A stretch of DNA of 64,000 bases, from the NCBI GenBank assembly GCA_006384855.1, contig VCJN01003067.1, forward strand, positions 62,001 through 126,000. Direction: 5' to 3'. The translations under genes and the position numbers were made by a program. Below, piece after piece: positions 1-11,489 of the stretch. The notes beneath the pieces are model-generated. The model saw only the letters and a list, made by a program, of their open reading frames with translations. It was not told the DNA's origin and did no database searches. How positions within the stretch are numbered: the first letter of the stretch is position 1; each line of letters opens with the position of its first letter. The DNA is from Tetraselmis striata (Eukaryota > Chlorophyta > Chlorodendrophyceae > Chlorodendrales > Chlorodendraceae).

Positions 1-593
1 AGGGGGGGGGGGGGGGGGGGGGGCACATGGCGGCGGTGCTATACCCCTACAGTGAAATACAGCGCGTACCGGCAGTTTTGCCGGCACCGTCAGCGCGCCA
101 CGGGTACCCGTACTAGTGCTATTGCTCTGCCACATATACGGTAATGAGTACAATAATTATGTACACACCGCCGTGCTTCAAAACACCCGCGATCCGTACA
201 TCGGGCGGCCGCAGTGCCGACTTAGCCGCACACCGCCCAACGCGCAGTTGCAACCGTCCCCACGCTTGCGCCCGCCATGTTATCCTGCTCTTATGGCGCC
301 CATTGTAAGGTGTCAAATGGGTGAGTTTCACGAGCCCTTTGGCCAAAGTGTGCGACACGGACGAGTGTCCAAACCTGCTGCACCACTACATGTGCTAGGG
401 GAAATACAAGGCGGCTCATCATGAGGCGGCCCCTTAGGACACGACACACATGTGCTTCCAGTGCCTTACCAGCTCTCTCGGTAAGAAACAAGCACCGACG
501 CCGCGCCCCGCCACCGGCCCTGCCGCCACCAACACTACCGGCTACTTGATCGAGCCTTCGCATGTCTGGACGTCCGCCGCTTAGCGTGCCAAC

Positions 594-2350
594 GTGACCA
601 CAGCCTTGACTTTTTCCGAGGACCCAAAGCCGCATTTCGGCGACGTGGCCCCCACGACGAAGCGCGGAGCAAAGCATGGCGTCAAGCCACAGAAGGGCGA
701 GAAGCGCGCCTACATGAAGTCGGCCGACCGGGTCAATACGATCCAATATTGCGACAACTTCATTCAAGCAAAGCGGCCGAAGCTTGCCGACCTGGCCAGG
801 TGGGCGACAGACCAGTTCAAGCTCGCCAAACTCCCTCTGTTGGTTTCATGTGCAATATGATAAAAAAATGGCAGGCCATCATGCGTAAGTTATGTTGCTC
901 TGCATTGTTCTATCTTTGTGTGATGCAGCATGCGGCCTCGTTCGTTATCCGAACCATATTATTGTATCCTTCCTAAATCTGCACATGCCTTTGTCATGCA
1001 AGTGACCACGGCACCTCAGTTGAGATGCACAATTAGGGCGGCCGTAAGCGCGCAAGCGCGTGCTGGTTGGCACGATGGACCAATTCGAGCTGGAGAATGC
1101 CATGGCTGCATGAATAGGCACCATGATGCCACGCATGGTGGCAAGGTGACTCTGTCTAATGAGATGTTGATAATGCATGTGTGTGAGCGTGTGCCGAAAT
1201 ATGTACAATGTATGTTTGCAATGCGATTGATGGCGCGAGCTTGATGTATGTTGAATTATGTGCAGGCAAAGACGATCCCAGAGCAGAAGGGCTTTGCGTT
1301 TGACCCAATGAAGCTCAACTTCTCCAACAAATGGCTCAACAGCTTCATGAGGGCCAACAATATCATCAACCCAGTGCGCTTGTACGGAGAGAGTAAAGAT
1401 GCTGACATGGTGAGCGTGGCTGCACATAGGCAGCAGCTACCCACGATCAGGAAGGACTACGACTACCTAGACAGGATATACACCACCTCAACGAAAAAGG
1501 TAACTATGCAATTCTATTAACACAAGTATATATCGATGTTGAATCCCTGAGGTGTTATGTCTGAGTATGAGCTTTTCGTTTCTACATGTCTGTTCTATCG
1601 CATGTTGCCCACTGCTGGTAATGTGGCGGGGAGCAAAAAGGGCCGCCAAGGGTGGCAAGGTTACGCAGGAGCGCATCACTGTTGGCCTCTTATTATGGAA
1701 TGCCATTGGCCCGGACTTCTTGAAGCCAATTTTCTTCGGCAAGGCAAACCGCCCCCGGTGCTTTGGAAAGCACTTGAAGGTGGAGAACATCGGCACGCCG
1801 TATTATACAGCAACAACGAAGCATGGATGCGAGCTAACATCCGGAAGGATGACTGTGCTGAAGAAGTTCAACGCCTACTGATACGAGCTGAACGACGGCG
1901 GCAAAACCCCGGTGATGCTGCTCGCAGACAACGCACCGTCACATCACTCCATCCCGCCCGGCGCCAAGTCTTGGAGCTCTAGGGATCTGCGAGGGTTTTA
2001 GAGGATCAACATGCTTGTGATCTTCCTCCTTCCCAGTTGCACGTCGATGGTCCAGCCGGTGGATGCAAGGTACATCAAGACTGCCAAGGCATCATTATTG
2101 TTCCGGAAGCGGCACATGCAGTGGATTCTTCGTCGACATATTAGTCTGGAAGAAGCTAGATGATTTTCAGAGAAACTGTTTGCTTTCATCTCTGAGAATA
2201 GAAAGAAGGTTGACTCGGCAGCAATGGCGATGCGCTTTAGTAGTGTCACTGCTATGGATACTCCGCGGGCAGCTTTGTTGCGAATGCAATGCACGCACCC
2301 GACACTTCAAGCAAGTGTGAGAGATTTTTCCCATCCTCTGCCTCGCCGTG
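594..2350 (+). mobile_element. Broken pogo/Tigger-type (Tc1/mariner superfamily) transposase
   Basis: DNA transposase of the CENP-B/DDE_1 type. An N-terminal helix-turn-helix (around 715-880, with DLARWATDQFKLAKLP) is followed by a donor GTAAGT at 885, an intron to 1265, and a CENP-B-like DNA-binding helix region at 1266-1499 (FSNKWLNSFMRANNI) that ends at a second donor. The catalytic part follows in pieces: LFYRMLPT near 1590, ITVGLLLWNAIGPDFLKPI near 1680, then LLADNAPSH near 1920 and SCTSMVQPVDARYIKTAKA near 2035-2090. LADN and QPVD fit the second and third acidic residues; the usual first one (DETG context) is not seen. The catalytic half changes frame at least twice, so it cannot encode a working enzyme. 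No terminal inverted repeats were found, so the element ends are unknown. Confidence 0.75.
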
Positions 2351-2399
2351 CTCCAGAGGTAGAGGAGCAGGATGAGGGCATGTAATAATGCAAGCCACA

Positions 2400-3140
2400 T
2401 GCAATATGCCTTTGATCGGAATTAAACACGCCTACGGTATCGCAGAGAGGCAAACGCCCACTCAACATCTTTATAGTGAATCAATCACCCCAACAGTGAT
2501 GAAATGCTTTACTAAGGGGTGGCATGCATGACCCATGTAGTGAAAACCACTCCAGTGAATTCACCCCTGTAGTTAAACTAGGGTGGGTAGGGGGGGGGGG
2601 TATATTCACTACATGCATGGGGTGTGATTGCATAGCCAATTGCAACTGCCGTGGTACGTGAGTACTCGTACTCCTTAGCAATAGTCGGGTGTCATATCGT
2701 CCTTGCTACATGCCGTGCATAGGCATGGCATGTACCCAGTCATGTCCCGGGAGCGAAAAAAAAACATGTACCAGTCGGCGTGAGCCGTGGCCCGCTTTGA
2801 AGCGCACGGTTGGGAAAAGCTAAAAATCACAGGGTTCACATAGGAGGACCTGAGTGGAGCAAACAGGGCCATGTCACGGAGTTTTTAAGGGTTTTCTAGC
2901 ATATATTGATAAATTACATTTCAAACATTCGTAGTTGGTGTTAACAATCCGTTTATAATTTCATTGGTATTTTGTATAGAGTGTGTCCGTGGAAAATTCC
3001 GTCACTGTCTTTGGTCCAAATCGGGTGTGTTTCCCCTTGCAGCAACGTGGTTTCGAGCCTTTTTGGGTTGTAAATGGGTGTGTTTTCGCTGTTTTTAGTC
3101 ATTCTCCATGGCTCTTTTTGCGGCACTTTAGGAGCGGCGT
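2400..3140. other. No gene seen
   Basis: I see only short chance reading frames and a 10-base poly-G run near 2591. A CAGTGAA/TTCAC motif recurs at 2470-2620, possibly the edge of a repeat. Confidence 0.4.
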
Positions 3141-5240
3141 GCCTAATTTCGCGTTGTCAAGATGTACGCAGCCTTCTTGAAACATGCTCCGTATCTGCAG
3201 TAATTGCATTCGTTTTTGTATTCTTCCCAGAGTTGAATGATGTCGCGCTTGTGCATGAGCCCATAGGTTGGGTTTCCTACGTATAAAGTGGCGGGATTGG
3301 CATACTTTATAACGTCCAGACACCGCTTTGTGGTGCGTTCTGTGAGCTCCATGTTGCGTACCCCGGTTGGTTTCGCACACGAGTATTCGGTGCACGGCGG
3401 GCTCGTCCAAACAATGTCGAACGGGTGGTTCAGATTGTCCAAAAAAAGCCTTATATTCCCAATCCATTATATCGCGGAGAATCCCTTGCACTTGTCGCTG
3501 ATGTCCATGGCCATATAGATAACATTTTCGGAACACCAAAGGGATTCTGCGGCTGCGCCCAAACTCTGGATGCCCGCGCACATGTCGAGTTTGTGGACTG
3601 AGATTGACACAATTTTGCTTATAGGCAAGACAATCGTCAGTCCGATGGCGCGCACAAAGAAATTTCCTAAACGGGGCGCGAGGGGAGATATCCCGCCGAA
3701 GCGGGACCCGAAAAAGAACTCTTATCCGGGAGCTGGGTGTCGTGTGGAAATAAAGTGTGGCTGCGGAGGGTACGAACCCATTGCGCACACACCTCCGCCT
3801 CCGCCCAAGGCCCCGTCGCGGCAAACCGGAGACGAGCTGACAAAGACACATCAAGACTCCGGACGCCATGCCATCACGAAGCACGAATAGGCGACAGACT
3901 GTGCAGCCCATGAGCATAGTCCGCATTGTTGTTGCTGCTGTTAGTAGGAGCGGTATAAATCGCGCCGCTGTTCGTTCTAGAGTTCGTGCGGAGGTGTCAA
4001 CCGATATCATTGTGGGGGTGGGGGGGGGGGGGGGTCCGGCGGTCATCTTTTTCGCCTCCTAGGCGTTAGCTGTAATGAGATTTGTGATCTCCACCACCAC
4101 AAGTTGTTTCCTTCGCCGACGATTGCGCGTGGCTGTCACGTATACACTGTTCATGGCGAAGTCCTCCGTACAACCGCTGTATCCCATATGTTTGCGTGTG
4201 GTTAGCATGTACACCGTGCCCTCCTGGGAAATCTCGCGGCCTTGCACGGTGTGCGTAGTGCTGACGATCTTTGGGTATACCTTGATGTAGTTGAGTGGTC
4301 CGGTGAAGGACGCGGTGTTTCCACAGACACAGACACTAATTCTTGCCCCCACTATAGTGGCAGTTGTCACACAATGGCGGTGCGGCGTGTGTGCTCGTCC
4401 ACGCGGGTGCATGATTGGAAACGCTCGTCGTCAAATAGAGCCATCCACTCCTCCTTGGTCACGGTAGCAGTCATGTATGCCCTTGTAGGCATTGCTCTCT
4501 TTCGCGGAGTGCATGCCCATCTCGACGATGAAGCACTTGAACCACGATGGACGCTCCGTGCGGGTATCCATATCGATTTGATTCAACATATGTACCTTGA
4601 ACTGATCGGAAGCAGTCATGCGGCCCACATCGATGGTTGTCACGTGCTCTTTGTTGCGATGAAGAGGGGTCACGCAGAGGTAGGTCACATGGTTGGCATC
4701 GCGTAGCCACTGCTCTCCCGATATCTTCGGCACCCACGGGCATGCCATCAACGTGGAAGATGTAACACTTGACGCCGTCGAACGTGTTGCCAAAGTCGCA
4801 CGCAAGGAGATTGGTCGGTATCGCGAGCGGAGTGCTGCGCCTTGGAAGTCTGATGTCAATGCCTGCGTGGTGCCGGAAAGAACCGGTCGTCTTCCCGGTG
4901 CCGGGTCGACCGTTGACGAGGTTGATCGATTGACAGTCGTACATGATGCCACTCACGTCGTCGGAACTGCGGCTAGGGTCGCAAGTCGCACGTTGCTGCG
5001 CCCTCGCGGCTTCACAGCTTGCAGCGTCATCGTTACGCATCGCGGATCGAACGTTCGGCCGATCCTACTTGGTATTCGCGATCTTCGTCCCCATGCTAGT
5101 AATAAAATCGCTAGCTCGTTGTCGCTTCCTCCTCATCGTCGCTACATATTTCTATCCACGTCGAACTTGACTCCATATGCCAAAGCCGGTTCGCATCCAC
5201 GGTGGGCGTCCCCGCCACATGATCCTTGACGTCCGAAGTC
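3140..5240. other. Possible virus-derived fossil block
   Basis: Compact block of converging short reading frames unlike the intron-rich host genes. On the minus strand there is a methyltransferase fragment (listed separately) and, at 4059-5040, natural-looking protein stretches of unknown family. On the plus strand two small basic frames (3646-3888 and 3868-4062) overlap. Close packing, both strands in use, and a DNA methyltransferase would suit an integrated DNA virus or virus-like element. I could not recognise a capsid, polymerase or integrase, so the family is unassigned. The block looks old and broken in several places. A 14-base poly-G run lies at its centre. Confidence 0.3.
3143..3655 (-). 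pseudogene. C5-cytosine DNA methyltransferase-like fragment (fossil)
   Basis: Two minus-strand stretches match the small C5-type methyltransferases known in large DNA viruses and some mobile elements. The first carries a motif-I-like SAM-binding loop (LDMCAGIQSLGAAAES, near 3590). The second carries a motif-IV-like segment (FDIVWTSPPCTEYS, near 3410), where the Cys after Pro-Pro would be the catalytic nucleophile. The target-recognition and C-terminal motifs are not seen. The copy is broken, with about one break between the two stretches. A host DNMT fragment is an alternative, but the packing next to other non-host-like frames favours a viral or mobile source. Confidence 0.5.
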
Positions 5241-6230
5241 TTCTTTTGTCCCTATTTCGCCTCTCGCTCTCGTCGCTATGCCGCTGCTCTTTGTGGAATC
5301 TTGAACCATGTGCTCCGGTCGGTCGCTTACGCCGAATAGTCGTCTAGCCATAAAAAGTCTTTAAGTAGGAGCTGAGTCTGAGCGTCCATTATATCGTTAT
5401 TCCACACGGCTAGGAATATTGAGCAGAGATTTGGGAAAAGGGATTCTTACAATACCGGATTTCGGTAACCTTGGTGACAAGCTCGGCGGTGGTTTTGCCG
5501 GGCGGTTATTTATAGTCGCCGATATCCGCCATTCCGTGCGCTACTCCTGCGCACTGATTCCAATGTCCGCCACTTGAGCTGCGTCTAACTACTATGCAGA
5601 CTCTATCTAATACTATAATCGACGTGTGCGGTCCTAATCCGCGGCCCGTCGCTGTTTTAGTGACACACTACTAAGTACAGACACGTTTCTAGCACCTTCG
5701 TCTGTCCGCAACACAATGGTAACATTCATTCGCTATTATGCACGCACAAGAAGTTACTCGCACATGCTATAGCGCTCTAGATGCTTCCGGTAGGTTCTAG
5801 TACCTACTGCTAATGCGCTAATAAGGCATCGCTCTATCTAACGCCAGGTGGCATCAGCGCGTACGACAATTGCGTTGCTGCTGGTACGCATGCGTACGTA
5901 CATGTTACTCGCACCCTAAAAGTACTCGTAATACTATCCTGCACGTACTGGCCGCCTCGTTGTCGCTCGAACTATCGCCTCGTCGTCCACGTACCAATAT
6001 TTTGACTTCGCTTGTACTCGCACTCCATGTGCTCGTGCTCGTACTTTGCTTGGCTTGCACTCGTTCTCTTACGCCTCAGTTGCCAGTTCTTATATATTCG
6101 CTCATTCGTTGGCTCCAACATTACATAGTATATAAGTGTAGAGTATAGTACACGCGCAATCCGGTTTCCGAATCCACAATGGATTCGGGTTGCCAGGCTG
6201 CTTCCAATTGGACCTCGAATAGGAGGGTTG
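5240..6230. other. No gene seen
   Basis: AT-richer than its surroundings, with scattered GTACGTAC/TACTCG-like words. Neither strand holds a reading frame with coding character or plausible splice sites. Confidence 0.4.
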
Positions 6231-6949
6231 TGTCATCTTGATTGTTTTTGAGGGCGCATTTCGCACATCTGGTACCCGCGGCGAGGACGCGGGCACGGTG
6301 GACCACGTTATGGCACCCTGTGACTGGCAGCTTCTGACTATGCATGCGGCTGGGAAGTGGCAGTGGGTACACTTATTGGACGGTTTTCACTTCTCGTGGC
6401 GGGAGGCGGTTTTGTGTGATGGGTGTGATCGAGGCCACGATGAAACCCATGTGCTTTCTCTTTTCTTGCAAGGATTCCCGGAGCCCGGTGGACGAGGTAT
6501 TGCTTGGTTGACGTCATCTGGTCCTCGGGCCGTAGAGGTGATGCGGGTCACATCGCTGATTGCTAAGGGGCGTTTACTGTGAGGGGTTGCGTGCCGAACT
6601 GGGCCGTGCGGGCCTAGGCCGGGGCGCGCTGGGACCGGCGGGGCGAGATGTGGGCGGTGTGATGTCAGTGCGCGGAAAAACAAACAACCATGTGTTGTGT
6701 GTGGGGAGCTGACGCATGTCCAAGGAGGGGTACTACCTTTTACTAGGTGCACTAGCACTTTTCCGGACGAGGTGCGGCGTGTTGGAGCGTGTTTGCATCG
6801 AACAATACATGCTTATCCACATGCGCGACCGCTTGAGGCGCTTTGTGACGGCTCCCATCTAGCCCGTGCCGTGCTTGGGCCGCATAGGTGTAAGGCTCCA
6901 AATAGAAAAAATGAAGAGGTATTATTAAGTCGTGATGTATATCGGCAAA

Positions 6950-7190
6950 AAATATCGTTAATTCGTGATACATCGGCCACAAGTATCATTAATCATGATG
7001 TGGTGCACCACATCACAATATAAACACTGCTTTCTCCACAAAATTCATCGGGATATCTGATATAATTGGCGCCATAGTTCATCAAGTATCTGATATATCC
7101 GGCTTTACTTTATCATCAAGTCTCTGATAATTGAGGCCAAAATTCATCAGGTGTATGTGATACATCTAGCGTTAACTCACCAAGTATGAT
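6950..7190. repeat. Degenerate ~40-bp tandem repeat
   Basis: Four to five imperfect units of about 40 bp, each with a core like TTCATCAAGTATCTGATATA and a GGC-containing spacer. The units are diverged and AT-rich. No coding content. Confidence 0.5.
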
Positions 7191-7229
7191 CTAAACATGC
7201 TTATGGGGTTTCCCAACAATTCAACTGTC

Positions 7230-7511
7230 CTAGTGCGGCCCGTACGGCATGTTGGTGGTTTCAACTGGTGAAGTTACCGGTACCATCATGTTTATTACGG
7301 GCTGCCCCATCGCCCGCGAGCTGTGCGCTCCCGCCGGGGAGCTACCTAGGACCATCATTTGCAGCTCGTCTAAGGTGCTGCCAGTGGTTGTCTTCCACAT
7401 CGCTGCCTTCGGCAGCGGCTTCGCGTATTTGTGCACGCGAGGGTCGTCGCATAGGCTGATAAAGTCCGCAACGATGCTCCTTTCCCGGTAGTGAGTCGTC
7501 GAGCCACGCAC
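7230..7511 (-). CDS. Unidentified C-terminal coding fragment
   Basis: A minus-strand frame of up to 93 codons ends in TAG at 7230. Its C-terminal half has natural composition (PVINMMVPVTSPVETTNMPY near the end). An upstream AG could be a splice acceptor, so this may be a terminal exon. No family was recognised and no partner exon was found upstream. Confidence 0.25.
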   Translation of the reverse strand: MRGSTTHYRERSIVADFISLCDDPRVHKYAKPLPKAAMWKTTTGSTLDELQMMVLGSSPAGAHSSRAMGQPVINMMVPVTSPVETTNMPYGPH

Positions 7512-8345
7512 ATGCGTTGCATCAACGGTAGTAGCGATAGCAGACAGCGCCCCTCGGTAGTGTGGGTTTCCCGACTCGTGCGCCCGAAGTCGTTTTCCGT
7601 TTTTGCCATGCCTGGCTTTGAAGCTGGGACGTTTTCGGTAGGCGATGCGCCCGGTATGGATTTAGAGCTGGGGGGGGGGGGGGGGGGCATTGCGAGGGGG
7701 TTTAAATCTCAACACCCGAAGCTGAGTCGCGGTACGGGCTTCCGTGGACTCTTATTGCAGTGGAGAACCCTCTTGCAGCAGTCAACTTTTGATACTAGGT
7801 GAGGCGGACGCGCTCGGTACCATGGCCGATGCTCCTCACGGTTGTCAACGACAACAACTACGCCTACCGCACCAAAACAGCGCGGACGGAGGAGAATGTC
7901 CGTACGCTGAGTTTTTTTTTTACAATTTAAAGGTTGCACAACAAAACAGAGGTCCCCCACCCCACTGCGGACGGACGTGGTGCAATATCCAGTGAAATTG
8001 GTCCAAATACGCTACTTGGAAAAACCCCATTTTTTGGGGGGTAACAACGGCGCTAGAATGGTCGCAATACCGAGTGAAATTTATTTATGTACGAATGTAC
8101 TGCGAAAAACCGGTTTCGTCAAAAAGAAGGCGTTGTGCGGATCTCACTGTACGAATGTACTAATCGGTGATGTTATAGTCTATACTATGTACTACGTTCG
8201 GCATGTGCTCACCCTAGATTATACCTTTGCGCCGCCTTCTTGCGGCGCCAGAGGTAAATGCGTCCGCCCCCGTGGGCCCACCTACACTGCATGTGTTGCA
8301 CAAACCTACTTGCCACATGCCGCCCCTTTCATCGCGCCCTCTTGA

Positions 8346-11153
8346 TTGAAAATGTTAACAGAACATGCCGGATCTTCGGGTCACCCGCGCCTCTACCTCT
8401 GCGGCACGCGACTGCGCCCTCAGCCGTTGTGCCGTCGATCACGGACCCGCTTTTCGCCCAGCGACGGGCGAGCTGTGCGAGGCGGGCCAGACAACCGATT
8501 TACGACCCCACAGGAGCAGCCCCGGTGCCGCGACGCCTCCAGCGTGGCAAGATTGCCCCTGAGCCTGCCGACAACATGTGCGCCGGCGAGGCGGTGGGGG
8601 GACCTTTCACACCCGTTGTAGATGTAAGTTGCCCCAACTATATGCGTTTCGTTTGCCCCATGCTATGTTGGGGTGCGTGCCTATAAACCTTGTTGTGCTG
8701 ACCCTTTGCCCGGCATAGAGATGGCGTCTAGGACCCAGCCACCAAATACCATCATGAGTGTGGTACCGAAGTATCCGCTTGAGTATCACAACCACTATAT
8801 GATTGAATACGACTACGTCACGGAAGATTTCCGACAGGTAACCCCCCCCCCCCCCCCCACCAGCCTGCCCTCCCTCGAACTTTCACCCGTCTTGCTTTAA
8901 GAAACCCGTAGAAGGATTTCTACACTTATGGCACCGCATTGTAGTCCGCAAAGGAGGCGCGGCCATCTATCTCTTCACCCTCACGACCTAGCCGTCACCC
9001 ACGAGTGAGAGTGCCATCAATCTGGAGGTTAACCTCTTGGCATTTCTGTCGCAATCTTTATTGAGTTTGAAGCGGGACGACATTATGCCGTCACTTGCCA
9101 CCTCTTAGGGCTTGAACCTCACTGTGGAAGTGCCAGATGCAGAAGTGTCCCCACCTCCGATGAGTTGGAGGAAAGCCGCCGCTGCAAGACCCGCGGTAAG
9201 GCAATCTTATGCATGTTTCCTCTCGCAATTTTTGAAAGTTAGAGCCATTATTTGATGTTTTCATGTGTTGCCGCCTCTGCGGCGTCCTTGGGACACCCCG
9301 CATGCATCACGGGGTCCCTTGAAACGTGCATGTGCAACGGAGATTGAGTCCATACGCAAGCATCTATGTTTGAGTGCCTCGTGAAGGGGAGGAGTCCTCG
9401 CCCGTATTGCTTTTGTATCACATATCGCATCTCATAGGCAGTCAAACGGGACAGTCCCACTTCGTAGTATACGCAATTTTCTACTACCATATAAACCGCG
9501 CCTACTGCGTACCCTGCTGCGCGTTGCCGCCCCGCTGCCCCGGCCACACTACCAAAGATAATAATGCGGTTTGTGAAATCGACGTAGAGGAGTCGATTCA
9601 ATTTCTATCTGCGGGTAAAAATGATTAGTCATGATCGAAAATTATGATTTTTAATAAGGTTGCTGCTTTACGGGGGTCGGAAAGGAGGTAGGTTGACTGC
9701 GCCTTATTACAAATAGCAATTGCACAATCTGACCGCAGCATGTTCCGCGCGCCGTTACGCAAGAGGTGTACTTGCAATCGATCACCCTAGTTTGGCGCAT
9801 CGCGCACGCAGACTAGTACGATCATGCCGGAGGAGTCCATGCCTTCGCTAGTAGTCGTTGCTGAGGAGAAGCCGAAGCCCGCATCTGCTAAGGCGAAGCC
9901 ATCAAAACGCAAGATCGATGAGGTGTGTGCTTTAAATACGGGGTCGGGGAGGAGGCAGGGTGACCGCGCCTTATTACAAATAGCAATTGCACAATCCGGC
10001 CGCATAATGTTCCGCACGCCGTTAAGCACTATGCGCACTTGCAATTGCTCACCCTAGTTTGCGTATCGCGCGCGCAGGCTAGCACGGCCTTGCATGAGGA
10101 ATATATGCCGTCGCTTGTGGTTGGCGAGGAGAGGTCGGCTCCGCCAAAGCCCGGATTTGCGAAATCGAAGCAATTGAAACGCAAGGTCGATGAGATTACT
10201 GCTTTCGGGGATCGGAGATAAGGAAGGGTGACCGCGTATTATTACTCATGCCTATTGCACAATATGGCTGCGGAATGTTCCGCGCACTGCTCGGCAAGAT
10301 GTGTACTAGCAATTACTCACGCTTGTTTTGCGTATCGCCCGCGCAGGCTAGCAAGGTCATGCCGCAGGACGTTGTGCCTTCGCTAGTCGTCGGCGAAGAA
10401 AAGCCTCCTCCTCCGCATCCCGCATCTGAAGTCTTAAAGTTGGACTCCAAAGGCAATGCCATTGAGGTAATTGCTTGATCGGTGCAAGTATCGGGGGGGG
10501 GGGGGGGCGTATTTGCCTCTCACACGCCTCCGCGTACCTCCGCAGCATGTGTCCGACACCGATAGCGACGAGAGTGGAACTACACAAGTAAAAAAGCGCG
10601 CCATCTACAGTTTCTCGCCTAATCTCCCGCACAGACCCAAGCCTGCCGTATGTAATTCTCTCAAGACAATATCGACGCCATGTTCCCTCAGTGGTTCATC
10701 GCTGTGGAGACGGTTGTCTTTGTGGAGTGCACCGGGAGCAAGCAAGCATCTTGGCCACTCGATTCGTGCGGCCGCGCATCACAATATGTTGTGTCCGGCG
10801 TGGAAAAGGTCTTTTCCTGCAATGTGAACCGTCTTTCTCACTGCCGTACCCGCAAGTACAAGCAATCCGTGCCGCAACGGCGGCCACGTGACTCGGTAGG
10901 TGCGTGACAAGATTGTGTATGGAGTCGAGCCGGAGAAGGCACCCGACGGACCTTTTGCTTGTTGAGGAGCTGGCCCGGCCTCCAGATATGCGCGTGTCAA
11001 GCAAGATTCTCAGCCCGCGCCAACGCAGGCCGACTTGCATCATGACGCACGCCCAAGTCAGCCAACTCGATCGCAGCGGGACGGCGCCTCTGCGTTGATT
11101 GCTCTCGCGGAGCAAAAACGAGCCTTCGCTCCGACTCGGCAAAGGCATATCTA
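8346..11153 (+). CDS. Multi-exon gene of unknown function with tandem Lys/Pro-rich exons
   Basis: Exons supported by GT-AG sites and continuous coding: one ending 8623 (GTAAGT), 8721-8837, 9109-9195, 9812-9922, 10078-10194, 10347-10466, 10546-10647 and 10692-10895. All introns are phase 0 and the seven fully bounded exons are multiples of three (117, 87, 111, 117, 120, 102, 204 nt). The 9812, 10078 and 10347 exons are repeats of each other: each has MPSLVV or VPSLVV, then acidic residues, then a Pro/Lys-rich tail, two ending KRK(I/V)DE. Exon 10692-10895 has a hydrophobic, Cys-containing segment (WFIAVETVVFVECTGS). The 8902-9040 part is unresolved, and the 3' end (likely TAG at 11151-11153) needs a frame change. 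The second repeat exon has AT, not GT, at its donor. Family unknown; start and end uncertain. Confidence 0.5.
9660..10480 (+). repeat. Three tandem ~267-bp exon-plus-intron units
   Basis: Spacings between exon starts are 266 and 269 bp. The intronic halves are as similar as the exonic ones: each has a GACCGC..TATTA block, a TTGCACAAT block, a GTTCCGCGC block and ends CGCGCAG or CACGCAG. The duplicated unit was therefore an exon with its upstream intron. Confidence 0.75.
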
Positions 11154-11489
11154 GATGCGCGCGCCGCCGAGAAGGGCCGCCGCCAACAAGGGCACTATAT
11201 GCCCGTACGATAATGTTACTGCGGTGTGTGTGGTAGTGCCGTAGTCAAATAAAGCAAATACGGAGCCATATCACACACCCGTGCGGCTATCCTAGATTGT
11301 CAGCTGTCGACCCCGTACACAAGACTGTTATATGGCAGACAATCATATCCTTAGCTGCCGAGCCCATATATGCTTATAAATAGGAGAATTACACGGGCGA
11401 CGGCCATAATACGAGACTCGCAAAATAACTAAAGCCGGGGAGTCACCGCGTGATATAGATCAAGAATACGTCCACAGAGCCGCAATTAT

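Noticed and set aside
3646-3888. Histone H3-like start (MARTK)
   Set aside because: Only the first five residues match; the rest is a Pro/Lys/Gly-rich chain without the histone fold.
4840-5000. Walker A-like GRPGTGKT on the minus strand, suggesting an ATPase
   Set aside because: No Walker B or other ATPase motif follows, and the overlapping frame is equally protein-like. A chance match in a fossil block.
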